Below are positions 63,032 through 64,000 of a DNA stretch of 64,000 nt, one piece after another. The notes beneath the pieces were generated by a model. The model ran no database searches, was not told the origin of the DNA, and worked only from the letters and a program-made list of their open reading frames with translations. Each line of letters opens with the position of its first letter. Positions within the stretch are counted from its first letter, which is position 1. A program made the translations under genes and the position numbers. Where the stretch lies: positions 248,001-312,000 of the forward strand of contig JAHQRK010000025.1 of NCBI GenBank assembly GCA_019828595.1, read 5' to 3'. This DNA is from Aphanomyces cochlioides (lineage: Eukaryota > Oomycota > Saprolegniomycetes > Saprolegniales > Verrucalvaceae).

Positions 63032-63630
63032 TTAATAGTACAGTACAATTGTTTTGAATCAATAATATTTATTTATACAGGTCATCAATAGGAAGAGGTA
63101 ATAAGTTATAGAGACATTATCTGGGACATGGTGTCGTCTTCGGCCCTCTGGGAAATTACAGCGCAGAGACCCTTTTCAGATCCTGACTGCCTGAGTATGT
63201 AGGTCGAGAGAAAGGCCGATATGACGAAACTCTCCAGCCTTTGATAGCCGACTTTGCTAGCACTCAAGTCCTTGTTCCATAGTATTACTTATATCTTTCT
63301 ATTAGAAATTCACTTTGAAATCGAATATGTTTGCAGTAAATTGGATCATAGACGTGCATCCTCCTGGCCAAGGCGCACAAGTCTGAGGAGCAGTGGATCT
63401 AGACTGGGTTTTTCTCGTATTTGTCGAGGCAATGACTACTACAAGCTAAAGAAAGAAAGGGGGGCGGTGTGCAAAATGCAAATTCATGGAGGGCGAGAAT
63501 TACTTGCGAGAACGTCGCGGCAAAGCTTTTATTATTCATACAACATATTCAGCCTTCACATCATAACCCACCAGAACGCCTGAAAGAAACGAGAGGGGGG
63601 ATTGGCTAGATCGTTGGGGCGTAAATGGAA
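63032..63630. other. 3' flank of surface-protein paralogue 3
   Basis: No gene supported. It includes a stretch near 63060-63115 similar to one at 58450-58515. Confidence 0.3.
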
Positions 63631-64000
63631 TTAGTGTCCAATGACCAGGGCTGCCAATGACACGAAGGCGATGAGAACACCCCCAACGTTTCGGCTGACG
63701 ACACCACCTACAGATAGATTCGTCAATGGATATGATGGAGGTTACGACGTACTGGAGGGGGCAGCTGTTGTTGGGTCAGAATTTCCCGTAAGATCACCAA
63801 GTGTGACCTTGCACACTGAAAACTTTTGGTCTGGCGACGGCTTGCCGTAGACAGCATCGCCTTGGAGCGTATAGCTGACAACTGGTGTAATATTGTACTG
63901 GACCACTCGGTCTGCTTTGTTGCCACAAGCCTTCAATGTGTCTTCGTACGAATTTGCATCCGCCGTCAGTGTAACTGACGTGTTGATGAAGATGGTGACG
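63631..64000 (-). CDS. Surface-protein family, paralogue 3 (C-terminal part, GPI-type end)
   Basis: Open from the right edge. Exon 63753-64000 reads VTLTADANSYEDTLKACGNK, VVSYTLQGDAVYGK and FSVCKVTLGD, matching the luminal exon of paralogues 1 and 2. A 45-nt intron (63708-63752) sits at the same position as in the paralogues. The last exon (63631-63707) differs: SGVVSRNVGGVLIAFVSLAAL and a short end with no cytosolic tail, which fits a GPI-attachment signal rather than a transmembrane anchor. The N terminus lies outside the window. Function unknown. Confidence 0.65.

Overview
The window looks like a eukaryotic, gene-sparse and repeat-rich chromosome segment, most probably from an oomycete of the Saprolegniales type. 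The host genes carry very short GT-AG introns (41 to 55 nt wherever splice sites could be placed with reading-frame support). The gene content also fits: F-box/LRR-like genes in clusters, an ankyrin-TKL kinase, a TPR protein of kinesin-light-chain type, EF-hand proteins, a Crypton, pogo and Harbinger transposons, and a copia element. No bacterial features are seen. The species assignment is inference.

Layout. 1-309 is the start of a probable mitochondrial gene running off the left edge. 1085-1746 is a short Harbinger-like element. 1830-13335 is an 11.5-kb block built only from one gag-only LTR retrotransposon (2,094-bp LTR, 1,479-bp internal region). Its copies were once a head-to-tail array, and a 5.9-kb piece has been inverted. 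13.4-15.1 kb holds a broken DUF3228 gene and a RING-H2 gene. 15.8-19.4 kb holds two F-box/LRR-like genes, and three more broken members lie at 28.2-30.1 and 36.8-37.7 kb. 19.5-26.9 kb is a DNA-transposon district: a pogo element, a Harbinger element abutting it, a decayed pogo fragment and a second pogo element with matching terminal repeats. 32.2-36.7 kb is a young copia element (near-identical LTRs, GAATT target duplication) that has lost gag. 38.1-40.4 kb is a broken ankyrin-TKL kinase. 40.9-43.1 kb is a decayed Crypton with a GCR1_C-like tail. 43.8-46.0 kb is an intact ten-exon EF-hand gene. 47.0-48.7 kb is a membrane-anchored serine-carboxypeptidase homologue whose catalytic histidine appears replaced. 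49.0-51.0 kb has a composite MITE and a divergent pair of MLF-like genes, one of them dead. 53.1-54.2 kb is a mitochondrial carrier of SLC25A39/40 type. 54.4-56.6 kb is a broken TPR gene. 56.9-60.1 kb and the right edge carry three related surface-protein genes. 60.5-62.5 kb is a broken DDE transposase like those common in fungi, followed by a MITE.

The genes do not form one pathway. The theme is local duplication followed by decay, driven by transposons. Probably intact genes are the F-box/LRR gene at 18104-19441, the EF-hand gene, the carboxypeptidase homologue, the mitochondrial carrier and perhaps the RING gene. Many other genes differ from an intact frame by one base, several times in a G run, so base-calling errors must be excluded before all are called dead. 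No CRISPR array, rRNA or convincing tRNA gene was seen.
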